64,000 nt of DNA, taken from Desertimonas flava. GTDB taxonomy: Bacteria > Actinomycetota > Acidimicrobiia > Acidimicrobiales > Ilumatobacteraceae. Made by a program: the position numbers and the translations under genes. The stretch's first letter is position 1; every line of letters begins with the position of its first letter. The notes under the pieces are model-generated. The model saw only the letters and a program-made list of their open reading frames with translations. It did no database searches and was not told where the DNA came from. Shown here piece by piece: positions 40,682-48,852 of this stretch. Location: positions 1 to 64,000 of the forward strand of contig NZ_QKYK01000023.1 in assembly GCF_003426815.1 (NCBI RefSeq). The letters are read 5' to 3'.

Positions 40682-41533
40682 TCAGGCGTAGCGGCGCAGC
40701 GCGGCGAGGGCGGCGGCCCCGTACGAGCCTCCGAACTTGACGGCGTGCACCAGCAGCGGCGGGAGCTGATACCACGGCACCCGATCGCGCCAGCCGTCGC
40801 TCAGCGGGAAGGCCTCGTCGTACGCCGCGAACACGCAGTCGCCGAACCCGCCGAAGAGCTGCATCATCGCCAGATCGAGCTCGCGGTGCCCCCAGTGCGC
40901 CGCTGGGTCGATGAGCCAACTGCGACCGTGCGCATCGATCAGCCGGTTCCCGGCCCACAGATCGCCGTGCACCAGCGCCGGCGGTTCCGCCGGGCCGCAG
41001 AGCTCCGCCGCCCGGGGAGCGAGACGGTCCACGAGGTCCCGGGCTGCTGCATCGAGTCGACCAGAGGCGATCGCCGTCTCGGTGAGCGGCATGACACGGC
41101 GGTGAAAGAAGAGCTCGACCCACGTGGAGGTCGGCGTGAGGTCGACGGGCTGGGAACCGAGGAATCCCGCCGGTGCGCCGTCGACGGCCCCGAACGTGTC
41201 ATGGGTCGTGCGGTGGAGGGCGGCGAGCTCGGCCCCGAACTCGCGCTCGGTGCCGGCCGACCTCGGTCCCGGCTCGATCCATTCCAGGACGAGACCGGCC
41301 GGGGACTCGCGGACGACCTCCGGCACTCGTGCTGCGCCTGCGGCTCGCAGCGCGCGTAGGCCGGCCGCCTCGCGCTCGAAGAGGCCGGGGCTGGGATCCG
41401 GGTGCCACTTGAGGAACAGCGGGCCGCTCGTCGTGTCGAGGCGGAACGCCCGGGCGACGTCGCCGCCCGACAGGAGAGTGGCCGACGCGATCTCGATGCC
41501 CGCGGTGAGGTCGGCGGGCAGCGGACTCGTCAT
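40682..41533 (-). CDS. Fructosamine/ribulosamine 3-kinase family protein
   Basis: 283 residues. Protein-kinase-like fold: PLFLKWHPDPSPGLFEREAAGL (ATP Lys and Glu), LVLEWIEPG, ALVHGDLWAGNRLI (catalytic loop), WLIDPAAHWGHRELDLAM (metal-binding Asp). FN3K-family enzymes phosphorylate sugars attached to protein amines so that the adduct falls off; many bacterial members prefer ribulosamines and erythrulosamines. The start overlaps the stop of the upstream phosphatase gene by 4 bases, a coupling that supports a two-step deglycation role. Confidence 0.9.
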   Translation of the reverse strand: MTSPLPADLTAGIEIASATLLSGGDVARAFRLDTTSGPLFLKWHPDPSPGLFEREAAGLRALRAAGAARVPEVVRESPAGLVLEWIEPGPRSAGTEREFGAELAALHRTTHDTFGAVDGAPAGFLGSQPVDLTPTSTWVELFFHRRVMPLTETAIASGRLDAAARDLVDRLAPRAAELCGPAEPPALVHGDLWAGNRLIDAHGRSWLIDPAAHWGHRELDLAMMQLFGGFGDCVFAAYDEAFPLSDGWRDRVPWYQLPPLLVHAVKFGGSYGAAALAALRRYA

Positions 41534-41976
41534 GCCGGTTCGGCGGCGGTGGCGATCCGGTCGAGCAGCTCGCCGCACTGCTCCTCGAGTTGGTCCCACA
41601 TCTCGGCGTAGGCCGACGGCGGATGTCCCCACGGGTCGGCGACGGCGGGCTCGAGCGTGACGATGCGGCCGAGGTCGGCACCCGCAGGGGCCATCCGCTC
41701 GAGGTTCCGGGCCGTCGACCCGTCCACCGCCACGAGGAGATCGAACTGCCGGAAGTCGCCGTCGGTCACCTGCCGGGCCCGGTGGTCGATCGGCACCCCA
41801 CGCCGCCTCGCCTCGGCGAGGGTGTGCTGATGCGGCGTCTCGCCGATGTGGTAGTCGGAGGTACCCGCCGAGTCGACCTCGACCGCCACGCCACGGTCGG
41901 CGGCGAGGGCGGCGAACACCGCCTCGGCGGCAGGGGAGCGGCAGATGTTGCCGAGGCAGACGAACAGCACTCGCAT
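41530..41976 (-). CDS. Low-molecular-weight phosphotyrosine-type phosphatase
   Basis: 148 residues, the normal length. P-loop VCLGNICRSP (CX5R) at residues 7-16 and general acid Asp in AVADPWG near the C-terminus. The pairing with a fructosamine-kinase gene is the important clue: LMW phosphatases of this type have been reported as ribulosamine-5-phosphatases supplying the kinase, so protein repair is more likely than tyrosine signalling. CATGCT lies 7 bases before ATG 41976, consistent with a leaderless start. Confidence 0.9.
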   Translation of the reverse strand: MRVLFVCLGNICRSPAAEAVFAALAADRGVAVEVDSAGTSDYHIGETPHQHTLAEARRRGVPIDHRARQVTDGDFRQFDLLVAVDGSTARNLERMAPAGADLGRIVTLEPAVADPWGHPPSAYAEMWDQLEEQCGELLDRIATAAEPA

Positions 41977-42069
41977 GATTCACAGCATGCCAGCGGTCGT
42001 CGGGCGATCTCACCGGTGCGCCATCGCCACGCGGTCGTGCGCGGGAGGAAAATCACAAAATGACCGTAC

Positions 42070-42106
42070 ATGTGTGTCACATCTAGTGTGAGCATTCGGC
42101 TACAGT
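42070..42106 (+). promoter_or_regulatory. Leaderless promoter of the HNH gene
   Basis: TACAGT (42101-42106) lies 6 bases before ATG 42113. Upstream is the perfect palindrome ATGTG-TGT-CACAT (42070-42082) in a locally AT-rich stretch. No good TTGNNN -35 is seen. Confidence 0.5.
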
Positions 42107-42112
42107 GTGCAG

Positions 42113-43645
42113 ATGGGAACCAGCGTGCTCGACGAGATCCGTGAAGATCTCCGCGATACGGAGCTGGCCGGACATATCAGGGAATGTATCAGGGAATCGG
42201 CGCCGCTCGGCACGCCGACGGCAACGGCGTTCTTCGACCAGGCCGATTGGTTCGCCGAGCACGTCGCGTCCCGGGCGTCAGAGTTGGCCGAACATCTAAA
42301 TGAACGTGGTTTCACGACATTCTTTGCTGCTCTCGAACGGGTCCGCCGATCGCTCGAAGCGGCGTCGGCCGTCGCCTTCAACGCCGTCGCCGAACGCGAG
42401 GTGCACCTCGTCGAGGGCCACCGCTCACCCCAGGCGTTCCTGCAGGGCTCCGTCAACCTCTCCAACCGGGAACGCGCAGAACGCCAGCAGATCGCCGCCC
42501 TCGTCGAGTTCTGTCCCCGAGCCGGCGACCTGCTCGCCGACGGCACCCTCCCGGTTGGGCACGCCCATGCCTTGGGTCAGTTGGTCGTCAACGACCGCAT
42601 CTCTCGAGACGAACTGACGGCGGTGATGCCGGCGTTCTTGATGACCGCCAACCTCACGCCGCACGACGTGTACGCCAGGCGCGTCCGGTCGTGGGGCCGC
42701 TGCCACGATCAGGACGGCTCACCACCGGATCCCGACGTGACGCACCGGCGGCGCAACGTCAGGCTGTCGAACGTCCTGGACATGTTCGTGCTGGAAGGCC
42801 GCTTCGGGGCAGTGCAAGGGGCCAAGCTGGAGGCGATCCTCAGGGCCTTCGAGGACATCGAGTTCGACCGCGACTGGCAGGCGGCCAAGGTGGTCCACGG
42901 CGACGACACCTGCGTCGCCCACCTCGCCCGGACCCCGCAGCAACGCCGCGCCGACGCCTTGGAGGCCATCTTCCTCGCGGCGATCGGGCAGGGCACCGCC
43001 AAGGACGTCGAGATCATCGTCAACATCGTCACCGATGCCACCACCTTCTCGCAGGCCGCCGCCCGAGCCGCAGGGGCCGCGCGGGCTGCACAGACCGCCG
43101 CGCCAACCGACTCCGACAGCAGCGCAGGCGACTACAGCTGCTCGCCGGCGGACGACCAGCCAGCCATCGACGACACGACCGATGGCGACGACGGCGACAC
43201 GGTGCCGTCGCCATCGGCGGTCACGGCGCAGCGGCGGTTCTGTCACACCAGCGATGGTGTCGACATCGGTCCGCTGTACGCCGTGCAGGCTGCGCTCGAC
43301 GGCTACTTCCGCGCCCTGCTCGTGGGCGACGACGGGGTGATCATCAATCAGGGTCGCAAGCGGCGCTTCTTCGATGGCAACGCTCGGGTCGCTGCCCGGC
43401 TGCAGGCCGGCCTCGACCAGCTCCACCGATGTAGCTCGCCCGGATGCCGGGCCCGCCCACGCCACATCGACCACGCCACCGAATGGGCCTCACCCGAACG
43501 CGGCCGTACCGACCTCGCCAACGCCAATCCCGACTGCGGCCACCACAACCTGTGGAAGACGAAGCACGGCTACCGCGTGCGCCGCGACGAGTACGGCAAC
43601 CTCCGCACCTACCGGCCCGACGGCAGCGAACTCCGCCCCTACTGA
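42113..43645 (+). CDS. DUF222/13E12-family HNH endonuclease
   Basis: 510 residues. The N-terminal DUF222 region is largely helical (LERVRRSLEAASAVAFNAVAER, ADGTLPVGHAHALGQLV). An Ala/Asp/Ser-rich disordered linker covers about residues 320-365. The C-terminal HNH domain is CSSPGCRARPRHIDHATEW and NANPDCGHHNLWKTKHGY. Complete counterpart of the fragment at the window start; the two are not close copies in the HNH region. ATG 42113 fits the -10 position; GTG 42107 is possible. Biological role unknown. Confidence 0.88.
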   Translation: MGTSVLDEIREDLRDTELAGHIRECIRESAPLGTPTATAFFDQADWFAEHVASRASELAEHLNERGFTTFFAALERVRRSLEAASAVAFNAVAEREVHLVEGHRSPQAFLQGSVNLSNRERAERQQIAALVEFCPRAGDLLADGTLPVGHAHALGQLVVNDRISRDELTAVMPAFLMTANLTPHDVYARRVRSWGRCHDQDGSPPDPDVTHRRRNVRLSNVLDMFVLEGRFGAVQGAKLEAILRAFEDIEFDRDWQAAKVVHGDDTCVAHLARTPQQRRADALEAIFLAAIGQGTAKDVEIIVNIVTDATTFSQAAARAAGAARAAQTAAPTDSDSSAGDYSCSPADDQPAIDDTTDGDDGDTVPSPSAVTAQRRFCHTSDGVDIGPLYAVQAALDGYFRALLVGDDGVIINQGRKRRFFDGNARVAARLQAGLDQLHRCSSPGCRARPRHIDHATEWASPERGRTDLANANPDCGHHNLWKTKHGYRVRRDEYGNLRTYRPDGSELRPY

Positions 43646-43732
43646 TCGCCGCGAGACCGGTCGGGGCCGTGGTGAGACATGGGTGAGAACTGGTGTGTGA
43701 GATCGGCCCGAGTCGTTGCAGACTGGCGGGCG

Positions 43733-44425
43733 ATGACCCCCCACGACGCGGAACCGGTGGACCCCGCGCGGCGCCGGGAGATCGTCTCGGCCGTCCTCAC
43801 CCTCGCCGCCGCCGTCGGTCTCGTCGGCCTGGTGTTCGGCGTCGGGTGCGTCGCCGCCGGCGCCAGCGTGACGCAGACGTGCGTGATGTCGCTCCTCGTG
43901 TTCACCGGCGCGTCGCAGTTCAGCCTCGTCAGCGAGGTGGCGTCGGGGAGCACCGGGGCGGCGGCGCTCGGCGGCGCCGTCCTGCTGTCGGCGCGCAACA
44001 CCGTGTACGGCCTGGCGATGTCCCGCGTCGTCACCGGCTCGCTCGGCATCCGCCTGCTCGCCGCCCAACTGACGATCGACGAGTCCACCGCGGTCGCCGC
44101 CGCCCAACCCGATCCGGCGTCGCGGCGACTCGCCTTCTGGTTGACCGGCGGATCGATCTACGTCTTCTGGAACATCGCCACGCTCGTCGGCGCCCTCATC
44201 GGATCGGGTGTCGACATCCAGACATGGGGCCTCGACGTGGCGTTCCCGGCGGCGTTCGTGGCGATGCTCGCGCCGCACCTGCGCACCCGTCGCGGCCTGG
44301 TCGCGGGCCTGTTGGGCGCGGTCATCTGCCTCAGCCTCATCCCGCTCACCCCGGCCGGCGTGCCCGTGTTGTGCGCCGCGGCGGCGATCCTCATCGGCCT
44401 CGAGCACCCGGGGGCGGCGCGATGA
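43733..44425 (+). CDS. azlC: AzlC-family branched-chain amino-acid exporter subunit
   Basis: 230 residues with seven to eight membrane segments. AzlC signature: SLLVFTGASQFSLVSEVASG and ARNTVYGLAMS. With AzlD it forms a small exporter for branched-chain amino acids or analogues. ATG 43733 is chosen as it places ~20 charged residues before the first helix. The stop overlaps the azlD start (ATGA). Confidence 0.92.
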   Translation: MTPHDAEPVDPARRREIVSAVLTLAAAVGLVGLVFGVGCVAAGASVTQTCVMSLLVFTGASQFSLVSEVASGSTGAAALGGAVLLSARNTVYGLAMSRVVTGSLGIRLLAAQLTIDESTAVAAAQPDPASRRLAFWLTGGSIYVFWNIATLVGALIGSGVDIQTWGLDVAFPAAFVAMLAPHLRTRRGLVAGLLGAVICLSLIPLTPAGVPVLCAAAAILIGLEHPGAAR

Positions 44426-44721
44426 CGTGGGGACTGATCCTGGTCCTGGCCGCCGTGGCGTTCGGCTTCAAGGTGCTCGGCCTGGTGATCATCGGGTCAC
44501 GACGGCTGCCGGCACCACTCGAGCGATGCCTGGCGCTCGTCCCCGCCGCCCTGCTCACCGCGCTGATCGCCAAGGACACGTTCTCGACGGGTCAGGACCT
44601 CGTGCTCGACGAGCGGGCCGCCGGCATCGCGGTCGCGGTGATCGCGGCGTGGCGCAAGGCTCCGTTCGTCGTCGTCGTGGTCCTCGCCGCCGCGACGACC
44701 GCCTTGCTCCGTCAGCTGTAG
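44422..44721 (+). CDS. azlD: AzlD-family partner membrane protein
   Basis: 99 residues, about four short membrane segments. AzlD pattern: FGFKVLGLVIIGSRRLP and LALVPAALLTALIAKDTF. Small partner of AzlC, translationally coupled through a 4-base overlap. Confidence 0.92.
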   Translation: MTWGLILVLAAVAFGFKVLGLVIIGSRRLPAPLERCLALVPAALLTALIAKDTFSTGQDLVLDERAAGIAVAVIAAWRKAPFVVVVVLAAATTALLRQL

Positions 44722-44733
44722 CGCCGCCGGCGC
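44721..44733. terminator. Hairpin between azlD and galT
   Basis: GCGCC-GCC-GGCGC is a perfect 5-bp stem in a 13-base spacer between convergent genes. Confidence 0.5.
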
Positions 44734-44734
44734 G

Positions 44735-45709
44735 TCAGGCGGTGGCGCGGACGCTGCGCAGGCTCTCGGCGGCCGACTCGGGATCGACGACGTTGATCAT
44801 CACGCCGGTGCCCCGCTCGAACCCGGCCTGCGTGACGAGGTTGGGCCACAGGTGCACGTGCCAGTGGTACTCGCCGGCGTGCTCGTGGGGCGCGCTGTGC
44901 ACGCCGAGGTTGAACGACACGTCGCCGAGCGCCGAGTTGAGCTGACCGACGGCGTCGCGGATGGCGACACCCATGGCGTCGAGGCTGCGGTCATCGGCAT
45001 GCTGCAGGTGGCCCTCGTGGCGACGCGGCATCAGCAGCAGCTCGTAGGGGGCGCCGCTCCAGAACGGGGCGACGGCGACAACGTCGTCGTTGGCGAACAC
45101 GACTCGTTCGCCGGTGGTCTCCTCGGCCTCGATGGTGGTGCAGATGACGCAGCCACCGGCGAAGCGGGCGAACGCGCGCTCCTCGTCGAGCATCTCGGTG
45201 GGCACGAACGGCAGACCGAGGATCTGGGCGTGCGGGTGCGCCAGCGACGCGCCCGCTTCGCGGCCGTGGTTGACGATGACCTGGGTGTACCGGACACCGG
45301 TGGCCCCGGCGTGGTCGGCAAGGCGGCGCTTGAGCGCCTGCATCATCGCTGCCGCGTGGTGATCGCTGAGGTACTGGAGGCCCGACTGGTGATCGGGCGT
45401 GTAGATGAACACCTCGTGGATGCCCGTCGCGTCGGCGGTGACGTGCACCGGGCCGACGTGGTGGACCACGAATCCGGTGTCGCCGTAGAACGCCGGGTAG
45501 ATGTTCGGCACGACGCGCATCTGCCAGTGGCCGCCCTCGTCGACGGTCTCGAGGGCCGGCAGTGTCGCTTCCTCGTTGCCCGGGCAGAACGGGCACGGCC
45601 GCCCCGGATCGGTCTCGAGGGCGTGATCGCGTGGCGCGAAGTCGTTGGGCCGCGCGGCTCGGTCGGAAACGATAGTCACCCACCGGCCGTTGAGCGGATT
45701 GAGCCGCAT
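44735..45709 (-). CDS. galT: Galactose-1-phosphate uridylyltransferase
   Basis: 324 residues. Zinc-site CPFCPGNEEA and the nucleophile motif HPHAQILG (HxHxQ) are present, with the C-terminal half repeat SAPHEHAGEYHWHVHLWP. It swaps UMP between UDP-glucose and galactose 1-phosphate in the Leloir pathway; no galK or galE is adjacent. I start at ATG 45709 (MRLNPLNGRWV); in-frame GTGs at 45718 and 45748 are possible. It is monocistronic here, convergent with azlD. Confidence 0.9.
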   Translation of the reverse strand: MRLNPLNGRWVTIVSDRAARPNDFAPRDHALETDPGRPCPFCPGNEEATLPALETVDEGGHWQMRVVPNIYPAFYGDTGFVVHHVGPVHVTADATGIHEVFIYTPDHQSGLQYLSDHHAAAMMQALKRRLADHAGATGVRYTQVIVNHGREAGASLAHPHAQILGLPFVPTEMLDEERAFARFAGGCVICTTIEAEETTGERVVFANDDVVAVAPFWSGAPYELLLMPRRHEGHLQHADDRSLDAMGVAIRDAVGQLNSALGDVSFNLGVHSAPHEHAGEYHWHVHLWPNLVTQAGFERGTGVMINVVDPESAAESLRSVRATA

Positions 45710-45787
45710 CTGTCTCACAGTGCTGTTCAGGATACGTCGGTTACCCACCGGTAGGGGCGATTACCGGTGCACGAGTTCACGAGCGCC

Positions 45788-46516
45788 TCACGCCGGCCGG
45801 CGGTAGACGCTCACGTGGCGCGGGCTGGCGTCGGGGTCGAACGGTTCGCCGGCGACGTCCTCGAGGCGCCGGTCGAGCGACAGGCCGGCGTCGGCGGCGA
45901 ACGTGTCCAGCTCGTCGGGCGTCGAGTACCGCAACGAATAGGGGCGGAGGCGGACCGGCTCACCGTCGCGGAGCTCGACGTGCTGGCCGTCCACGGTTTG
46001 GCGCAGCGGGTCGGTCATCGTGACCGACAGCACCACGCTCGACGCCGTCATCGACCGCAGCGCCACGTCGGAGCCGGCGCGAGGAGGATCGGACGGGACG
46101 AAGGCCTCCACCACGAACGCCCCGCCCGGCGCGAGCACTCCGGCCACCGCCGAGAAGCACGCTGCCTGGCGGGCCGGGTCGGTGAGCATGAACAGCGAGT
46201 TGTAGGCCACCAGCACGACGTCGAACGGCCCGGGGGGCATGGCGTCGACCATGTCGCCGATGACGACCGTGACGAGGCCCTCGGGATCGTTGGCGGCGAG
46301 GACGGCCAGCATGTCGGGGCTGATGTCGACCCCGGTGACGAGATGGCCGCGGCGGGCGAGCGGGAGAGCGAGGCGGCCGGTGCCGACGGCGAGCTCGAGC
46401 ACGCGCAGCGGCCGCGCCGGGACCAGCGACTCGAGGAGCGTCACCGTGTCGGTGACGCTGCTGACGCCCTCGTACCACTCGTCGTACACGTCGGCGAACC
46501 CCTCGCCGTACGACAT
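45788..46516 (-). CDS. Class I SAM-dependent methyltransferase
   Basis: 242 residues. Motif I LRVLELAVGTGRLALPLARRG, motif II VTGVDISPDML, then GDMVDAMPPGPFDVVLVAYNSLF and APGGAFVVEAF. N-terminal YGEGFADVYDEWYEG is typical of small-molecule methyltransferases. Substrate unknown. ATG 46516 is preferred because AAGGGG lies ~9 bases upstream; ATG 46543 is in frame. It is divergent from the cysteine desulfurase gene. Confidence 0.85.
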   Translation of the reverse strand: MSYGEGFADVYDEWYEGVSSVTDTVTLLESLVPARPLRVLELAVGTGRLALPLARRGHLVTGVDISPDMLAVLAANDPEGLVTVVIGDMVDAMPPGPFDVVLVAYNSLFMLTDPARQAACFSAVAGVLAPGGAFVVEAFVPSDPPRAGSDVALRSMTASSVVLSVTMTDPLRQTVDGQHVELRDGEPVRLRPYSLRYSTPDELDTFAADAGLSLDRRLEDVAGEPFDPDASPRHVSVYRRPA

Positions 46517-46583
46517 TGCGTCATACCCCTTCACGCCCGCCATTCTGCTGGCCCGGGCGGCGGCGGGCATAGCCTGGATCGCC

Positions 46584-47729
46584 GTGGAGCGGTCCCTCGT
46601 CTACCTCGATCATGCGGCGACGACGCCGATGCGCGCGTCCGCGGTCGAGGCGATGCTGCCGTTCCTCACCGAGCGGTTCGCCAATCCGAGCGGGTCGTAC
46701 CGCTTCGCCCACGACGCCAGGCGAGCCGTCGACGAGGCGCGGGACGCCATCGCCGCCGTCATCGGCTGCCGCCCGGGCGAGATCGTGTTCACCGGCAGCG
46801 GCACCGAGGCCGACAACACCGTCATCGCCGGCGGCGCCGTCGGAATGTGGCCGGTGTGCCCGGCCGCCGAGCACCACGCCGTGCTCCACGCGGTCGAGCG
46901 GGCGGGAGGGACGGTCGTCGCCGTCGATGCCACTGGCGCTGTCGATCTCGACGCCCTGCGCGGTGCGTTGTCCGACGACACCAGCGTCGTGTCGGTGATG
47001 GCGGTCAACAACGAGGTCGGCACCATCACCGATCTGGCTGCCGTCGCCCAGGTCGTCCGCGAGTCGTCGCCGGGCGCCCTGGTCCACACCGACGCCGTCC
47101 AGGCCGCGCCGTGGCTCGATCTCCGACATCTGTGGCCGCACGTCGATGCCCTCTCGCTGAGTGCCCACAAGTTCGGCGGGCCCAAGGGCGCCGGCGTCAT
47201 GGTGCTGCGCGAGGGAACCCGGGTGCCGCCGCTGCTCGTCGGAGGCGGCCAGGAGCGTGACCGGCGCAGCGGCACCCACAACGTCGCCGGCATCGTCGCC
47301 ACGGCCACGGCTCTCGTCGAGACCGACCACACCCGCGACGCCGATGCGGCCGCCGTGCGTGCTCGTCGAGACCGGCTGGTCGCCGAGCTCGTCGCCTTGG
47401 GTGGCGTCCACGAGACCGTCGCGCCCGACCGCAAGGTGGCCGGCGCCGCTCACATCTGCGTCGAGGGTGTGGAGAGCGAGGCGCTGCTGTTCCTCCTCGA
47501 CGAAGCCGGCGTCTGTGCGTCGGCCGCGTCGGCGTGCGCTGCCGGGGCGATGGAGCCGTCGCACGTCCTGGCGGCGATGGGTGTCGACCGTGCCCTGTCT
47601 CGCGGTGCGTTGCGGCTCACGCTCGGCCACACCACCACCGACGCCGACATCGATCGCGCCGTGGACGTGATGTCCGACGCCGTCGTCCGCCTGCGGCGCA
47701 CCCCGACGCTGGCGAGGACGCCGTCGTGA
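46584..47729 (+). CDS. Cysteine desulfurase (IscS/NifS family)
   Basis: 381 residues. PLP fold: LDHAATTPMRASA at the N-terminus, AEHHAVLHA, LSAHKFGGPKG with the PLP Lys, RSGTHNVAG, and the catalytic Cys in SAASACAAGAMEPSH. It releases sulfur from cysteine as a persulfide. The next gene, mnmA, overlaps the stop by 4 bases, so the sulfur probably goes to tRNA thiolation. This order is also seen in mycobacteria. GTG 46584 is the first start compatible with the family's N-terminus. Confidence 0.93.
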   Translation: MERSLVYLDHAATTPMRASAVEAMLPFLTERFANPSGSYRFAHDARRAVDEARDAIAAVIGCRPGEIVFTGSGTEADNTVIAGGAVGMWPVCPAAEHHAVLHAVERAGGTVVAVDATGAVDLDALRGALSDDTSVVSVMAVNNEVGTITDLAAVAQVVRESSPGALVHTDAVQAAPWLDLRHLWPHVDALSLSAHKFGGPKGAGVMVLREGTRVPPLLVGGGQERDRRSGTHNVAGIVATATALVETDHTRDADAAAVRARRDRLVAELVALGGVHETVAPDRKVAGAAHICVEGVESEALLFLLDEAGVCASAASACAAGAMEPSHVLAAMGVDRALSRGALRLTLGHTTTDADIDRAVDVMSDAVVRLRRTPTLARTPS

Positions 47730-48775
47730 AGGTCATGGTGGCCATGAGCGGGGGAGTGGACTCCTCGGTCGCCGCCGCGCTGCTCGCGCGCGAGGGCCAC
47801 GATGTCGTCGGCGTCACGATGCGGCTGTGGGGCGGCGAGAGCGACACCGGTTGCTGCAGCGTTTCGGACGTCGACGACGCGCGACGCAGTGCCGATCAGC
47901 TCGGCGTCGAGCACCTCGTGTTCAACTTCACCGAGGACTTCGACACCCACGTGGTCCGTCCGTACGTCGATGCCCACGCCAACTCGATCACGCCGAACCC
48001 CTGCATCGAGTGCAACCGGGCGGTGAAGTTCGCCCGCCTCGCCGAGCGCGCCGACCTGCTCGGCTTCGACGCCGTGGCCACCGGCCACCACGCCCGGATC
48101 ACCGAGCACGGCGGGCGGTTCCGCCTCGAGCGCGGTGCCGACCCGGCCAAGGATCAGAGCTATGTCGTGCACATGCTCGACCAGGCGATGCTGGCCCGCA
48201 CGCTCTTTCCGATCGGCGGGCTGCAGAAGTCGGCGGTGCGTGACATCGCGGCCGAGCTCGGCCTGCGCACGGCGGCCAAGCCGGACAGCCAGGACGTCTG
48301 CTTCATCACGTCGACCGGTGGGCGCACCCGGTTCCTCGGCACGCGGATCCCGTTCCATTCGGCCCGCGTCGTCGACACCGCCGGCACCGAGGTCGGCGCC
48401 GTCGAGGCGGTCGAGCTGGTGACGATCGGCCAGCGCAAGGGCGTCGGCCTTCCCGGCGGTGGCCCGAAGCGGTACGTCGTGGCCGTCGATCGGGAGGCGT
48501 CGACGGTCGTCGTCGGCGACGAGACCGATCTGCTCGACCCGGCGCTGCGCGCGGCGTCGGTCACGTGGACCGACCAGCCGTTCAGCGGAGCGGTCCTGGT
48601 GCAGACCAGCGCCCACGGCGAGCCTCGCCGCGCCACCATCGAGCCGCCATCGGCCGACGGCGACGTCGACGTGCGCTGGCACGAGCCCCAGCGGCGCGTG
48701 TCTCCTGGCCAGAGCGTCGTGTTCTACGACCCCACCGACACGTGCGTGCTCGGCGGCGGCATCGCCGCGCAGTAA
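47726..48775 (+). CDS. mnmA: tRNA 2-thiouridine(34) synthase MnmA
   Basis: 349 residues. PP-loop AMSGGVDSSVAA; catalytic Cys in TPNPCIECNRAVKF and second Cys in DSQDVCFIT. The C-terminal beta-barrel is present (TIGQRKGVGLPGGGPKRYVV). It thiolates wobble U34 of Lys, Glu and Gln tRNAs using persulfide sulfur from the co-transcribed cysteine desulfurase. GTG start in a GTGA overlap. The last 25 bases of the gene are repeated twice more after the stop. Confidence 0.95.
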   Translation: MKVMVAMSGGVDSSVAAALLAREGHDVVGVTMRLWGGESDTGCCSVSDVDDARRSADQLGVEHLVFNFTEDFDTHVVRPYVDAHANSITPNPCIECNRAVKFARLAERADLLGFDAVATGHHARITEHGGRFRLERGADPAKDQSYVVHMLDQAMLARTLFPIGGLQKSAVRDIAAELGLRTAAKPDSQDVCFITSTGGRTRFLGTRIPFHSARVVDTAGTEVGAVEAVELVTIGQRKGVGLPGGGPKRYVVAVDREASTVVVGDETDLLDPALRAASVTWTDQPFSGAVLVQTSAHGEPRRATIEPPSADGDVDVRWHEPQRRVSPGQSVVFYDPTDTCVLGGGIAAQ

Positions 48776-48836
48776 CGCGGCGGCGGCATCGCCGCGCAGT
48801 AACGCGGCGGCGGCATCGCCGCGCAGTAACGCGGCG
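48751..48836. repeat. 27-bp tandem repeat, 3.2 copies, covering the mnmA stop codon
   Basis: Units at 48751-48777, 48778-48804 and 48805-48831 are identical, with 5 more bases. Each contains the stem GCGGC-ATC-GCCGC followed by GCAGTAACG, where TAA (48773-48775 in copy 1) is the mnmA stop. Because 27 is a multiple of three, the later copies give in-frame TAA codons. They fill most of the 77-base spacer to the convergent membrane-protein gene. Confidence 0.96.
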
Positions 48837-48852
48837 CCCGGTCGCGGGCGAG

